Positions 18,543 to 27,753 of a stretch of 64,000 nucleotides of DNA are shown piece by piece. Each line of letters begins with the position of its first letter. The stretch's first letter is position 1. This stretch comes from Microbacterium maritypicum (GTDB taxonomy: Bacteria > Actinomycetota > Actinomycetes > Actinomycetales > Microbacteriaceae): the NCBI RefSeq assembly GCF_041529975.1, contig NZ_CP168030.1:1116001-1180000 (forward strand). The letters are read 5' to 3'. The position numbers and the translations under genes were made by a program. A model generated the notes under the pieces. It made no database searches. It had not been told where the DNA came from and was given only the letters and a program-made list of their open reading frames with translations.

Positions 18543-19922
18543 ATGAGCGGGCAGTCACAGGATGGGTTCACACCCACCGGAACCATCGCGACAGCGGCCG
18601 ATCGGCGCCGCGTCGTGTTCGCCACCGTCGTCGGCACCACGGTCGAGTGGTACGACTTCTTCATCTACGCCACGGCCGTCGGGCTCGTGTTCGGCCAGCT
18701 GTTCTTCGAGCCGCTCGGGGCGGACAGCGCGCTGATCGCGTTCGCCACCGTCGGCGTGAGCTTCCTGTTCCGGCCGCTCGGCGCATTCCTCGCCGGGCAC
18801 TACGGCGACAAGCTCGGACGCAAGACCGTGCTCATGTGGACGCTGATCCTGATGGGTGCCGCAACCGCGCTCATCGGTCTGCTCCCGACATACGAGACGA
18901 TCGGCATCATGGCGCCGATCCTCCTCGTGCTCCTGCGCATCATCCAGGGCATCTCGGCCGGTGGCGAGTGGGGCGGCGCTGTACTGATGGCGGTCGAGCA
19001 CGCTCCGCGCAAGAAGCGCGGCATCTTCGGGGCTTCACCGCAGATCGGCGTTCCCCTCGGCCTGCTGCTCGCCTCCGGTGTGATGGCGCTGATGACCGTG
19101 ATCGCCCCCGGCGACCAGTTCGCGATCTGGGGCTGGCGTGTGCCGTTCCTCCTCAGCGTGGTGCTGATCCTCGTCGGCTACTACGTGCGCCGCAAGGTTG
19201 AGGAGAGCCCGGTCTTCACCGAGCTCGCCGCGCGTAAGGAGAAGGCGCGGATGCCGATCGCGCAGCTGTTCCGCAAGCACCTGCTGCTCGTGATCATCGC
19301 GGCGCTCGTGTTCGCCGGCAACAACGCGGTCGGCTACATGACCACCGGCGGGTACATCCAGGGCTACGCCACGAACCCCGAGGGGGCGATCGGCCTCGAG
19401 CGCGGTCCGGTGCTCTGGGCCGTCGCGGGCTCCGCCGTCACGTGGCTGCTCACGACGCTCCTGGCCGGCTGGCTGTCCGACCGCATCGGGCGCCGAACGA
19501 CGTACGTCATCGGCTGGGTACTGCAGCTGGTCGGCGTATTCACGCTGTTCCCCCTCGTGAACACCGGTGAGATCGGACTCCTGTTCGCCGGTCTCGCGAT
19601 CCTGACGATCGGTCTCGGCTTCACCTACGGCCCGCAGGCGGCGCTCTACGCCGAGCTGTTCCCCGCGAGCATCCGGTTCTCGGGCGTCTCGATCTCGTAC
19701 GCGATCGGTGCCATCGCGGGTGGGGCCTTCGCGCCGACCATCGCCACGGCCATCGTGAGTGCCACGGGCTCGACCGACGCTGTCACCTGGTACCTCGCCG
19801 GGATGACGCTGATCGGCCTGGTCGCCACGCTCCTGCTGCGCGACCGCTCCGGTATCCCGCTCGGTCCGGACCATGAAGAGGAGCAGTCCGTCAGCCCGAT
19901 CTACGGTCTCGCGAAGGCCTGA
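18543..19922 (+). CDS. MFS transporter, metabolite:H+ symporter (MHS) type
   Basis: A 459-residue transporter with 12 predicted helices. It carries the MHS hallmarks V-G-T-T-V-E-W-Y-D-F-F-I-Y near residue 38, G-H-Y-G-D-K-L-G-R-K in loop 2-3, and I-S-A-G-G-E-W-G-G-A. AAAGGAG precedes the ATG at 18543. Facing the hpa operon across a shared control region, it probably imports the aromatic acid that feeds it, but MHS members also carry shikimate, proline or other organic acids. A terminator hairpin follows. Confidence 0.88.
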   Translation: MSGQSQDGFTPTGTIATAADRRRVVFATVVGTTVEWYDFFIYATAVGLVFGQLFFEPLGADSALIAFATVGVSFLFRPLGAFLAGHYGDKLGRKTVLMWTLILMGAATALIGLLPTYETIGIMAPILLVLLRIIQGISAGGEWGGAVLMAVEHAPRKKRGIFGASPQIGVPLGLLLASGVMALMTVIAPGDQFAIWGWRVPFLLSVVLILVGYYVRRKVEESPVFTELAARKEKARMPIAQLFRKHLLLVIIAALVFAGNNAVGYMTTGGYIQGYATNPEGAIGLERGPVLWAVAGSAVTWLLTTLLAGWLSDRIGRRTTYVIGWVLQLVGVFTLFPLVNTGEIGLLFAGLAILTIGLGFTYGPQAALYAELFPASIRFSGVSISYAIGAIAGGAFAPTIATAIVSATGSTDAVTWYLAGMTLIGLVATLLLRDRSGIPLGPDHEEEQSVSPIYGLAKA

Positions 19923-19946
19923 GCGGCCTGTTCGCGGAATCCGATC

Positions 19947-19979
19947 GAGAGCGTGCGTCCCCAGTGGGCGCACGCTCTC
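19947..19979. terminator. Terminator hairpin between convergent genes
   Basis: GAGAGCGTGCG pairs perfectly with CGCACGCTCTC (11 bp, 11-nt loop that can add GG/CC pairs). It lies between the transporter and the IclR gene. No T tract follows, as is common in actinobacteria. Confidence 0.8.
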
Positions 19980-20014
19980 GTCGTGCCGCCCTCGCCCTCG
20001 CCTCGACCGGGTCG

Positions 20015-20725
20015 TCAGCCGTCGAGGGCCTCACGGATGACGGCGGCCGAGCGGTGCAGTCGTGCGGCGATCTGGGCGTCGTCGAGATCCGTCGCCACAT
20101 GCACCACGGCGATCGCGGCCAGGCGCTGACTCCGCAGGACCAGCGGCACGGCAACGGATTGCACGGTGGGGATGACCTCGTCATGGCTGGTGGCGTAACC
20201 GCGGAGCTTCGTCGCCGCCACGTCCGCGGGCAATGACGCGGGCGCTTCGGCGGGCCATTCGGCGCTCGGCAGCTGAGCGAGAATCGCTTTGCCCGGGGCG
20301 CCGACGGTGATCGGATGCCGGGCGCCGGGGCGCTGGGCGACGCTCGCGACGGCATGCCGCGGTTCGACGCTGGCCAGCGTGATGCACTCGGCCCCGTCGA
20401 GGACGGCGAGGAAGCACGTCATCCCGAGCTCGTTGGCGATCGCGGTGAGTTCGGGGAGTGCTTCGGCCTGCAGATCGTGCGCGACGCCGGCCGCGAGTGC
20501 CGCCATCCGCGCGCCGAGGCTCACCGCCCCGGCCGCGTCCCGCGTGACGAGGCCGTGGTCCTCGAGCGTGCGCAGCAGGCGGTAGGCGATCGAGCGATGC
20601 ACGCCGAGACGGGTCGCGATCTCGTCGATCGTGAGGGGGCCGCGGGCGTCGGCGAGGACTTCGAGGATGCGGATGCCGCGGCTCAGCGTCTGCGAGGCGG
20701 GGGAGGTGCTCGGGGTCTCGGGCAT
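20015..20725 (-). CDS. IclR-family regulator of the hydroxybenzoate monooxygenase
   Basis: A 236-residue regulator with an N-terminal winged helix (about 15-70, L-T-I-D-E-I-A-T-R-L-G-V-H-R-S-I-A-Y-R-L) and the IclR ligand-binding domain (80-230, with G-A-P-G-K-A-I-L-A). Divergent from the flavin monooxygenase at 20871 across a 145-bp region with two matching palindromes (20768, 20788), so it very likely controls that gene in response to 3-hydroxybenzoate or protocatechuate. Confidence 0.9.
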   Translation of the reverse strand: MPETPSTSPASQTLSRGIRILEVLADARGPLTIDEIATRLGVHRSIAYRLLRTLEDHGLVTRDAAGAVSLGARMAALAAGVAHDLQAEALPELTAIANELGMTCFLAVLDGAECITLASVEPRHAVASVAQRPGARHPITVGAPGKAILAQLPSAEWPAEAPASLPADVAATKLRGYATSHDEVIPTVQSVAVPLVLRSQRLAAIAVVHVATDLDDAQIAARLHRSAAVIREALDG

Positions 20726-20767
20726 GCGTGCGCTCCCTTGCGGTCACCGGCGCGGCGGTTTAGGCTG

Positions 20768-20804
20768 TGTTCAATAGTAGAACAGTGTGTTCGAATATAG
20801 AACA
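20768..20804. promoter_or_regulatory. Twin IclR operators
   Basis: Two 17-bp inverted repeats TGTTC-N7-GAACA, at 20768-20784 and 20788-20804. Their centres are 20 bp apart, about two helical turns, so two dimers would sit on the same DNA face. They lie about 70 bp upstream of the monooxygenase start and about 40 bp from the IclR gene. Confidence 0.7.
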
Positions 20805-20870
20805 CACACCCCCCGAGCGCAAGACCCGAAGCGCAGGACCGACGAAGAAGTCCGGAAGGAATCGACGACG

Positions 20871-22742
20871 ATGCAGTTCCACCACCACGGCTACGTCTCC
20901 GCAGACCCGCGCGTGCAGGACGCCGCCGGCGTCGGACTCGACCGGCCGACCGACCTCCCCGATGAGATCGATGTGCTCATCGTCGGCTCCGGACCCGCCG
21001 GGATGCTCCTCGCCGCCCAGATGTCGCAGTACCCCGGCATCTCCACCCGCATCATCGAGAAGCGCGACGGCCGCCTCCCGTTGGGACAGGCCGACGGGAT
21101 CCAGCCGCGCAGTGTCGAGACCTTTCAGGCGTTCGGATTCGCCGAGCGGATCATCGCCGAGGCCTACAACATCGGCTGGATGAACTTCTGGGGCCCGAAC
21201 CCCGACAAGCGCGACGAGATCGTCCGCACCTCGCGCACCGCCGACTACGCCTACGACATCTGCGAGTTCCCGCACCTGATCGTCAACCAGGCACGCGTGC
21301 TGGACTACTTCGCCGAGGCGGCCGCGAACGGCCCCGGCCGCATCGCCCCCGACTACGGAGTCGAGTTCGTGGGGCTCACCGTGCACGAGGAAGGCGAGTA
21401 CCCGGTCGAGGTCCGCATCCGCTACGTCGCAGGGGAGCGCGCAGGGGAGGAGCGGACGATCCGCACCAAGTTCGTCGCCGGGTGCGACGGCGCCCGCAGC
21501 GGCGTGCGCCAGGCGATCGGGCGCACGCACGTCGGTGCCTCGGCCGCGCACGCATGGGGCGTGATGGACGTGCTCGTCAACACCGACTTCCCGGACTGGC
21601 GGACCAAGTGCGCCATCAACTCCGAGGCCGGCAACATCCTGCACATCCCGCGTGAGGGCGGCTACCTCTCCCGCATGTACATCGACCTGGGCGAAGTCGC
21701 CGCCGACGACGACCACCGGGTACGGCAGACGCCGATCGAGGAGATCATCCGCCGCGCCAACGAGATCCTCCACCCGTACACCCTCGATGTGCGCGAGGTC
21801 GCCTGGCACAGCGTGTACGAGGTCGGCCACCGCGTCACCGACGGGTTCGACGACGTGATCGACGAGTCGGGACGCACGCCGCGCGTCTTTCTCACCGGCG
21901 ACGCCTGCCACACGCACAGCGCCAAGGCAGGCCAGGGCATGAACGTCTCGATGCAGGACGGCTTCAACCTCGGCTGGAAGCTCGGCTCGGTGCTCACGGG
22001 GCGCGCCCCGGAGGCGCTCCTGGCGACGTACGGCGCGGAACGACGTCCGGTGGCGCAGCAGCTCATCGACTTCGACCGCGAATGGTCGAGCCTGATGGCG
22101 CGCAAGCCCGAGGAGATCTCCGACCCCGGCGACCTCGCGACCTACTACCTCGCGACCGCCGAGTTCCCGTCGGGCTTCATGACGCAGTACACCTCGTCGA
22201 TGATCACCGGCACCGACGCCCACCAGGCGCTCGCCGTCGGCTACCCCCTCGGCAAGCGCTTCAAGTCGGCCGAGGTCATGCGCGTGGGCGACGGCAACGT
22301 CACCCACCTCGGACACCATGCGAAGGCGGACGGCCGCTGGCGCGTGTACGCCTTCGGCGACCGCACCGGGGAGGCGCTCGCCGCCTGGGCCGCCGATGCC
22401 GCCCCGTTGTTCGCGCGCTTCACTCCGGCGGATGCCGACGTCGACGCCGTGTTCGACGTGAAGGCCGTGTACCAGCAGCCCTTCGAGGAGGTGGAGGTCA
22501 CCTCGGCGCCGGACCTGTTCCAGCCGAAGACCGGTCCGCTCGGCCTCACCGACTGGGAGAAGGTCTATGCGGCGGGCCCCAGCAAGTGGACCGAGACCGA
22601 CATCTTCGCGGCGCGAGAGCTCTCGCGCGACGGCGTGGTGGTCGTCGTGCGACCCGACCAGTACGTAGCGGCGATCCTGCCGCTGGACGCGGTGGACGAG
22701 CTCGCCGGGTTCCTCGACGGGGCGCTGCTCCCGGCCCGCTGA
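20871..22742 (+). CDS. mobA: FAD-dependent aromatic hydroxylase, 3-hydroxybenzoate 4-monooxygenase-like
   Basis: A 623-residue group A flavin monooxygenase. FAD-binding motifs: I-V-G-S-G-P-A-G-M-L-L-A near residue 45, V-A-G-C-D-G-A-R-S-G-V and V-F-L-T-G-D-A-C-H-T-H-S. A C-terminal thioredoxin-like domain (about 440-620) marks the phenol hydroxylase/MobA subgroup. It most likely converts 3-hydroxybenzoate to protocatechuate; phenol 2-monooxygenase activity is the main alternative. ATG 20871 follows GGAAGGA; the longer frame reads through the promoter. No ring-cleavage genes for protocatechuate are in the window. Confidence 0.82.
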   Translation: MQFHHHGYVSADPRVQDAAGVGLDRPTDLPDEIDVLIVGSGPAGMLLAAQMSQYPGISTRIIEKRDGRLPLGQADGIQPRSVETFQAFGFAERIIAEAYNIGWMNFWGPNPDKRDEIVRTSRTADYAYDICEFPHLIVNQARVLDYFAEAAANGPGRIAPDYGVEFVGLTVHEEGEYPVEVRIRYVAGERAGEERTIRTKFVAGCDGARSGVRQAIGRTHVGASAAHAWGVMDVLVNTDFPDWRTKCAINSEAGNILHIPREGGYLSRMYIDLGEVAADDDHRVRQTPIEEIIRRANEILHPYTLDVREVAWHSVYEVGHRVTDGFDDVIDESGRTPRVFLTGDACHTHSAKAGQGMNVSMQDGFNLGWKLGSVLTGRAPEALLATYGAERRPVAQQLIDFDREWSSLMARKPEEISDPGDLATYYLATAEFPSGFMTQYTSSMITGTDAHQALAVGYPLGKRFKSAEVMRVGDGNVTHLGHHAKADGRWRVYAFGDRTGEALAAWAADAAPLFARFTPADADVDAVFDVKAVYQQPFEEVEVTSAPDLFQPKTGPLGLTDWEKVYAAGPSKWTETDIFAARELSRDGVVVVVRPDQYVAAILPLDAVDELAGFLDGALLPAR

Positions 22743-22778
22743 ATCTCCTCGGCATGACACGTGTCATGCCGAGGAGAT
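22743..22778. terminator. 36-bp perfect palindrome, probable terminator
   Basis: ATCTCCTCGGCATGACAC is followed at once by its exact reverse complement, starting directly after the monooxygenase stop codon. As RNA it makes a 16-pair stem with a tetraloop. A second, smaller hairpin (GACACC/GGTGTC, 22779-22797) follows. The absence of any spacer also fits a dimeric protein site. Confidence 0.6.
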
Positions 22779-22825
22779 GACACCTCCCTCCGGTGTCGTG
22801 ATGCTCCTGCCGCGAGGCTGGAGAC

Positions 22826-23800
22826 ATGAACAACTCCTCCGTGGACGGGTCGGCGACGCAGGTCACCGCGCGTCCGGCATCCGAAGCCTCGAACCATGAT
22901 CCGGTCGTCCTCGAGCTGAACGGCGTCACACGCCACTTCGGCTCGGGCGACCGCCGCGTGCAGGCCGTCGGCGGGGTCGACCTGTCGATCCGCCGCGGCG
23001 AGGTCGTCGCGCTGCTCGGACCGAACGGCGCGGGCAAGACGACGACTCTCGACATGCTCCTCGGGCTCACGCAGCCCAGCAGCGGCAGCGTCCGGGTGCT
23101 CGGCGTCACGCCGGAGCAGGCGACGTCGAGCGGAGCGATCGGCGCGGTGCTGCAGACCGGCGGCCTTCTGGGCGACCTGACCGTGGGCGAGACCGTGCGC
23201 CTCATCGCCTCGCTGTACGGAACGGAAGCGGCCGCGCGGGTGCCTGAGGTCATGGCCCGCGCCGACCTCGAGCACCTCGCCCGCCGCCGCGTCTCCAAGT
23301 GCTCGGGGGGAGAGCAGCAGCGGGTGAAGTTCGCGCTCGCGATGGTGTCCGACCCCGACATCCTCGTGCTCGACGAGCCGACGGCCGGGATGGACGTCAC
23401 CGCCCGGCGACACTTCTGGGACGTGATGCGGGCCGATGCGGATGCCGGACGCACGATCATCTTCGCCACCCACTACCTGGAGGAGGCGGAGCAGTTCGCC
23501 CGGCGGACCGTCGTGATGCACCGCGGTGCGGTCGTCGCGGATGCGCCCACCGCTCTGCTGCGAGCGAGCCTGGGGGAGCGGAGCGTCTCCGCGACGGTCG
23601 GAGAGGGGGGAGCGGCGCTCGTCGCGACGCTGAGCGCGACCGATGGCGTGGTCGACGTGCGGCTCGACGGAGATCGTCTCAGCCTGCGGGCCGTGGACTC
23701 CGACGCCGCCGCCCGCATCCTGCTCGACCACGGCGCTCACGACCTGGAGATCGCCGCACCCACCCTCGAAACCGCCTTCACGGCTCTGACGGAGAACTGA
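22826..23800 (+). CDS. ABC transporter ATP-binding protein (ABC-2 exporter type)
   Basis: A 324-residue ATPase. Walker A is G-P-N-G-A-G-K-T-T near residue 69, the signature is S-G-G-E-Q-Q-R, Walker B I-L-V-L-D-E-P and the H-loop F-A-T-H-Y. The C-terminal 80 residues form the extra domain typical of drug/antibiotic exporters of the DrrA/CcmA type. It starts a four-gene plus-strand operon with the permease 1 bp away. It energises export by the 23802 permease; the substrate is unknown. Confidence 0.93.
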   Translation: MNNSSVDGSATQVTARPASEASNHDPVVLELNGVTRHFGSGDRRVQAVGGVDLSIRRGEVVALLGPNGAGKTTTLDMLLGLTQPSSGSVRVLGVTPEQATSSGAIGAVLQTGGLLGDLTVGETVRLIASLYGTEAAARVPEVMARADLEHLARRRVSKCSGGEQQRVKFALAMVSDPDILVLDEPTAGMDVTARRHFWDVMRADADAGRTIIFATHYLEEAEQFARRTVVMHRGAVVADAPTALLRASLGERSVSATVGEGGAALVATLSATDGVVDVRLDGDRLSLRAVDSDAAARILLDHGAHDLEIAAPTLETAFTALTEN

Positions 23801-23801
23801 C

Positions 23802-24557
23802 ATGCTCGTCTCACCCACCATGCTGCGCATCGAAGGCGTCCGCCAGCTGCGCAACCCGTACACTCTCGCGTTCACCCTGGCGATGCCGGTCGCGATGTAC
23901 CTGCTGTTCGGAGCCGGGATGGGCTTCGGCTCGCTCTCGGCCGGGCACGGCAACGTCTCGTTCTACGTGATGACCTCGATGGCCGCGTACGGCACGGCGG
24001 TCGCGATGAGCTCCCTGACCTCGCTCGCCGCGACCGAGGCGAAGCAGGGCTGGGGGCGCCAGCTCGCCATGACGCCCCTGACGACCGCGGGCTATGCGCT
24101 CACGAAGCTGCTCACCTCCGTCACCTTCGCGGCGCTGGCACTGGTGGCCGTCTTCGCCGCAGGCATGATGACCGGCGCGGAGGTCGAGGACGGCTGGCGC
24201 TGGGTGGCGACCGCGGGCATCATCCTCGGGGTCGGCCTGATCTACGGCCTCTTCGGGCTCGGTGTCGGCCTGTTCTTCAGCTCCGACTCGGCCGCGGCGC
24301 TCGCCTCGATCTCGATGACGTTCTTCGCGTTCTTCGGCAACGTCTTCATGCCCCTCGACGGGGTGATGCTCGACATCGCCCGGTTCACCCCTCTCTACGG
24401 CTTCGTGGCCCTGAGCCGCTGGCCGTTGACCGACGGCACCCTCACCACCGGACAGACGGATGAGCTGTGGATGGTGTTCCTGAACGTCGCCGTGTGGCTC
24501 GCACTGTTCGTGCTGCTGGTCACCCTGGGCATGAAGCGCTCCCGGGCGCGGCAGTAA
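23802..24557 (+). CDS. ABC-2 type permease
   Basis: A 251-residue membrane protein with six predicted helices, the standard ABC-2 permease layout, including the late F-F-G-N-V-F-M-P-L motif in the signature region. It pairs with the ATPase just upstream. Six-helix permease plus ATPase plus DesK/DesR-like genes is a common Gram-positive arrangement in which the kinase responds to a membrane or antibiotic signal and induces the exporter. Confidence 0.9.
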   Translation: MLVSPTMLRIEGVRQLRNPYTLAFTLAMPVAMYLLFGAGMGFGSLSAGHGNVSFYVMTSMAAYGTAVAMSSLTSLAATEAKQGWGRQLAMTPLTTAGYALTKLLTSVTFAALALVAVFAAGMMTGAEVEDGWRWVATAGIILGVGLIYGLFGLGVGLFFSSDSAAALASISMTFFAFFGNVFMPLDGVMLDIARFTPLYGFVALSRWPLTDGTLTTGQTDELWMVFLNVAVWLALFVLLVTLGMKRSRARQ

Positions 24558-24596
24558 GACGCCGGCCAGATCGGGCGACGACAGTAGGTTGGACGG

Positions 24597-25811
24597 ATGA
24601 CGCAGCACTCGAAGCGGGCCTCCTCGGAAGCATCCGAGGAGGCCCGGCGGTTCGCCGCCCTGGGAGCACCGCCGGCCGCGTGGTCGGCTCCGGGAGCGCG
24701 GGCACCGCGTGGGCCGGTGGGAAAGGATCCCTGGGCGCGGTTCGGCTGGCTGATGGCCGTGATCTGGCTGGTCTTCCTCGTGTACCCGGTGATCGCACTG
24801 CTGCGTTCCGAAGCGCCGCTCGCGTGGATCGTCGTCGGCTGGATCGCACTGGTCGTCTTCGTCGTGCTGTACGTCACCGGTTTCATGCACGGCATGCGGG
24901 GTGGTGGAGGACTGGGGAGGCCGCCGTCGACACGACAGTGGGTCACGTTCGTGGTCCTCATCGTCTGCGTGCTGGTTTCGGTGCCGGCTGAGGGCGGATC
25001 GGCGCTCAGCTTCCTGCCGTTCATCATGTCGTTCGCCTCGTACGGGCTGACGCGCGTGTGGCACTGGATCACGACAGCCGCAGCCGTGATCGTCGCGGCG
25101 CTGTGTGTGTTCCTCCTTCCTGGAGGCCTCAGCTACCTCTCGGTGCTGGCGATCATCGGGCTGCTCGGCGTGGTGAACACGGTGTCGACGTGGCTCATCA
25201 TCCGCTCCGCCGAGGCCGAACAGCTCGGGCTCGAGCTGGCCACGAGTGAGGGTCGCGAAGCGGTCGCCCGCGACGTGCACGACCTGATCGGCCACTCGCT
25301 GACGGTCGTCGGTCTCAAGGCGCAGCTCGTGCGCCGGCTCATGGATTCCGATCCGGAGCGCGCCAAGGCCGAGCTCGCCGATATCGAACGGCTGACCGCG
25401 GAGGCGATCGCGGGGGTGCGGTCGTCGGTTGCCGGTGCACGGGCCACGACGCTCGTCGAACAGCTCGCGTCGTCGCGGGACTCTCTCCGCGCGGCCGACA
25501 TCGATCTGCGCGTCGACGGGGAGCCCGCTGCTCTGTCGCCGGTGCAGGCGATCACCGCGAGCTGGATCCTGCGCGAGGCGACGACCAATGCGCTGCGTCA
25601 TTCCGAGGCCCGCACGGTTCGAGTGCTGCTGGCGCCGGGGCGCCTGGTGGTCGAAGACGACGGGGTCGGCCTCGCGGAGGGAGCGGATGACGCGACCGGG
25701 AACGGCATCCGCAGCATGCGCGAACGCGCCGCTGAGGCGGGGGCCGGTTTCGTGATCGCCGCGTCGCGGGAAGCAGGCGCCTCGGGCACCCGCGTGGAGG
25801 TGACCTGGTGA
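24597..25811 (+). CDS. Sensor histidine kinase, DesK/NarL-partner type
   Basis: A 404-residue membrane kinase. Six hydrophobic helices (about residues 45-205) form the sensor. A HisKA_3 dimerisation domain follows, with phospho-accepting H228 in A-R-D-V-H-D-L-I-G-H, then an HATPase_c domain with N in R-E-A-T-T-N-A-L-R-H and G-x-G at D-D-G-V-G-L. No large extracytoplasmic domain, so the signal is probably sensed in the membrane, as by DesK. The 3' end overlaps the response-regulator gene by 4 bp. Confidence 0.92.
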   Translation: MTQHSKRASSEASEEARRFAALGAPPAAWSAPGARAPRGPVGKDPWARFGWLMAVIWLVFLVYPVIALLRSEAPLAWIVVGWIALVVFVVLYVTGFMHGMRGGGGLGRPPSTRQWVTFVVLIVCVLVSVPAEGGSALSFLPFIMSFASYGLTRVWHWITTAAAVIVAALCVFLLPGGLSYLSVLAIIGLLGVVNTVSTWLIIRSAEAEQLGLELATSEGREAVARDVHDLIGHSLTVVGLKAQLVRRLMDSDPERAKAELADIERLTAEAIAGVRSSVAGARATTLVEQLASSRDSLRAADIDLRVDGEPAALSPVQAITASWILREATTNALRHSEARTVRVLLAPGRLVVEDDGVGLAEGADDATGNGIRSMRERAAEAGAGFVIAASREAGASGTRVEVTW

Positions 25812-26437
25812 CGGCCGCCGGGGAGGCCGGCGGCATCCGGCTGCTGATCGCCGACGACCAGGCGCTGGTGCGTGGCGCGTTGGGGGCGCTGCTCGATCTG
25901 GAGCCGGATCTCACCGTGATCGGCATGGCTTCCGATGGTGCAGAGGCGCTACGGCTCGCGGAGGAGCTGCGACCGGACGTGTGCCTGATGGACATCCAGA
26001 TGCCGGGCATGGACGGTGTGGAGGCCACGCGCCGCATCCGCGAGGCGAGTCCGGAGACGCGCGTCCTGGTCGTGACCACCTTCGCGCGCCCCGGCTACCT
26101 GCGGTCGGCGCTGGATGCCGGAGCCAGCGGATTCATCGTGAAGGACACTCCCGCCGAGCAGCTGGCGGAGGCGGTTCGTCGGGTGCATTCCGGGTTGCGC
26201 GTGCTGGATCCGGTGCTCGCCGCAGACAGCCTGTTCGACGGCGCGAACCCGCTGAGCGACCGCGAGCGTCAGGTGCTGCGCCTGGCCGCCGACGGGCGGT
26301 CGGCTGCGGCCATCGCGGCGGAGGTGTTCCTGTCGGCCGGCACCGTGCGGAACCATCTCTCCGCGGCGATCGGCAAGACGGGTGCGGGGAACCGGGCGCA
26401 GGCCGTGCGGATCGCCCTCGACAAGGGGTGGATCTGA
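25808..26437 (+). CDS. Response regulator, NarL/FixJ family
   Basis: A 209-residue regulator: receiver domain (residues 8-125) with phospho-acceptor D62 in C-L-M-D-I-Q-M-P and the conserved K in I-V-K-D-T, then a LuxR-type helix-turn-helix (about 145-205, L-S-D-R-E-R-Q-V-L-R-L-A-A). It is the partner of the kinase at 24597 and the likely activator of the exporter genes. It converges on the next gene with only 3 bp between stops. Confidence 0.94.
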   Translation: MTAAGEAGGIRLLIADDQALVRGALGALLDLEPDLTVIGMASDGAEALRLAEELRPDVCLMDIQMPGMDGVEATRRIREASPETRVLVVTTFARPGYLRSALDAGASGFIVKDTPAEQLAEAVRRVHSGLRVLDPVLAADSLFDGANPLSDRERQVLRLAADGRSAAAIAAEVFLSAGTVRNHLSAAIGKTGAGNRAQAVRIALDKGWI

Positions 26438-26440
26438 CGC

Positions 26441-27628
26441 TCAGCCGTCTGCAGCGGATCCCGCCTGCGCGCGCTGTGCCGCGGCCTGCTTCTGCCGTGC
26501 GAGCCAGGTGTGCCCGGCGATCGCGGCCCTGACCTCGGCGGAGTAGTCCCTTCCCTCGTCCGGGTGGCGTAAGAGGTTCCTCCGGTGGAAGGGAGACGCC
26601 TCCCGATGCGGCCCGCTGCGGTCGATGCGCCGGGCGAGTTCGGTGAGGCTGTCGCGGCCGGCTTCGTGGTACTCCTGGCGCTCGGCCTCATCCAGGCGGA
26701 TCAAGCACGAGTCGTCGGCCATCGAGGAGATCGTGTACCGGGAGTCGAGGTACAGGTCGCCGTGCTGTTCGACCAGGAACCACAGGCCCGGCTCATGATC
26801 GACGTAGCGCATCGCATCGCGCACCTCGGCGATGCGAGCGGCGTCGCCCCACTCCTCGACGGGAGGGATGGCTTCGAGGGGCCGTCGCATCGCGGCATCC
26901 AGCGGGTGATACCCGAATGTCGGAGGGGCGTCGCGATACAGGGTGAGGCAGGCGACCCGGCCGCACGCGGTGCACGTGACCTGGCTCTCCACCCGCTCCA
27001 TGAGGGCGGAGGCGTGCAGCAGCCGGAGGTCGGCGAGGCTCACGGCTCCGCTGGACTCCTTGAGGACTCCTGCTTCGACCCCCGCCACGAGAGCGTCGAC
27101 CGTGCCGTCCAGATCGAAGGACCCGTCGCCGGTGCGCACGATCAGTTCGCGGCACACCGGGCAGTCCTCGTCGGCCGGGCGGCACGTCTCCCTCGGATCG
27201 TCCACGGTGAACGCCACCCGCTGCAGGTCGCCGGCTCGACGGCCCCCGTGCTTCACGAACTCCGGGCGCAGATACGCTGCCTCGAGGACGAAGTAGCGGT
27301 CCCCGTCGGCGAACCTCCAGGGGACGTCGAACGTCGCCTTGAAGTCGGCGAAGGTCGCATCGTTGTCGACCCCCGGGAGCCACTCCGCGGCGTCGAGGCC
27401 GCGCGGAGCGGACGGCGTTGGCGCGAGGTGCAGGATCACGGCGACGACCGCGTCATCGTGCAGCACGATCTCGCCGCCGGACCCGAACAGCAGATGCTGC
27501 GAGAGCACGGCCGGTTCACCGATCCGGCGCTCCGTCGTCTCCACGGGTTCGGTGCCCAAGGCATCGATCAGGCGACGCACGGGGGCGTCGTCACGTGCCA
27601 GGCAGAGGGCGTCGAGAATCAGGGGCAT
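26441..27628 (-). CDS. Uncharacterised protein with two CxxC pairs
   Basis: I do not recognise this protein of about 395 residues. It is soluble, without signal peptide or helices. Two cysteine pairs, C-P-V-C near residue 183 and C-T-A-C near 244, are far enough apart to form a zinc site. It contains Y-F-V-L-E-A-A-Y-L-R and a tryptophan-rich middle, and ends with a basic Gln/Ala tail. I chose the ATG at 27628, since upstream residues (R-R-R-R-E-H-D-R) look non-coding, but the ribosome binding site is weak. It faces the VOC gene at 27754. Confidence 0.6.
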   Translation of the reverse strand: MPLILDALCLARDDAPVRRLIDALGTEPVETTERRIGEPAVLSQHLLFGSGGEIVLHDDAVVAVILHLAPTPSAPRGLDAAEWLPGVDNDATFADFKATFDVPWRFADGDRYFVLEAAYLRPEFVKHGGRRAGDLQRVAFTVDDPRETCRPADEDCPVCRELIVRTGDGSFDLDGTVDALVAGVEAGVLKESSGAVSLADLRLLHASALMERVESQVTCTACGRVACLTLYRDAPPTFGYHPLDAAMRRPLEAIPPVEEWGDAARIAEVRDAMRYVDHEPGLWFLVEQHGDLYLDSRYTISSMADDSCLIRLDEAERQEYHEAGRDSLTELARRIDRSGPHREASPFHRRNLLRHPDEGRDYSAEVRAAIAGHTWLARQKQAAAQRAQAGSAADG

Positions 27629-27753
27629 CCGGTCATGCTCTCGGCGTCGCCTCACCCGACCAGTATCGGTCACCGACCGCTCTGGTGCGACGTCGGCGGC
27701 GCCGCGTACCGTGGACGCCGATGGGCGACGGCGCCCGACAGGAGGAGCACGTG

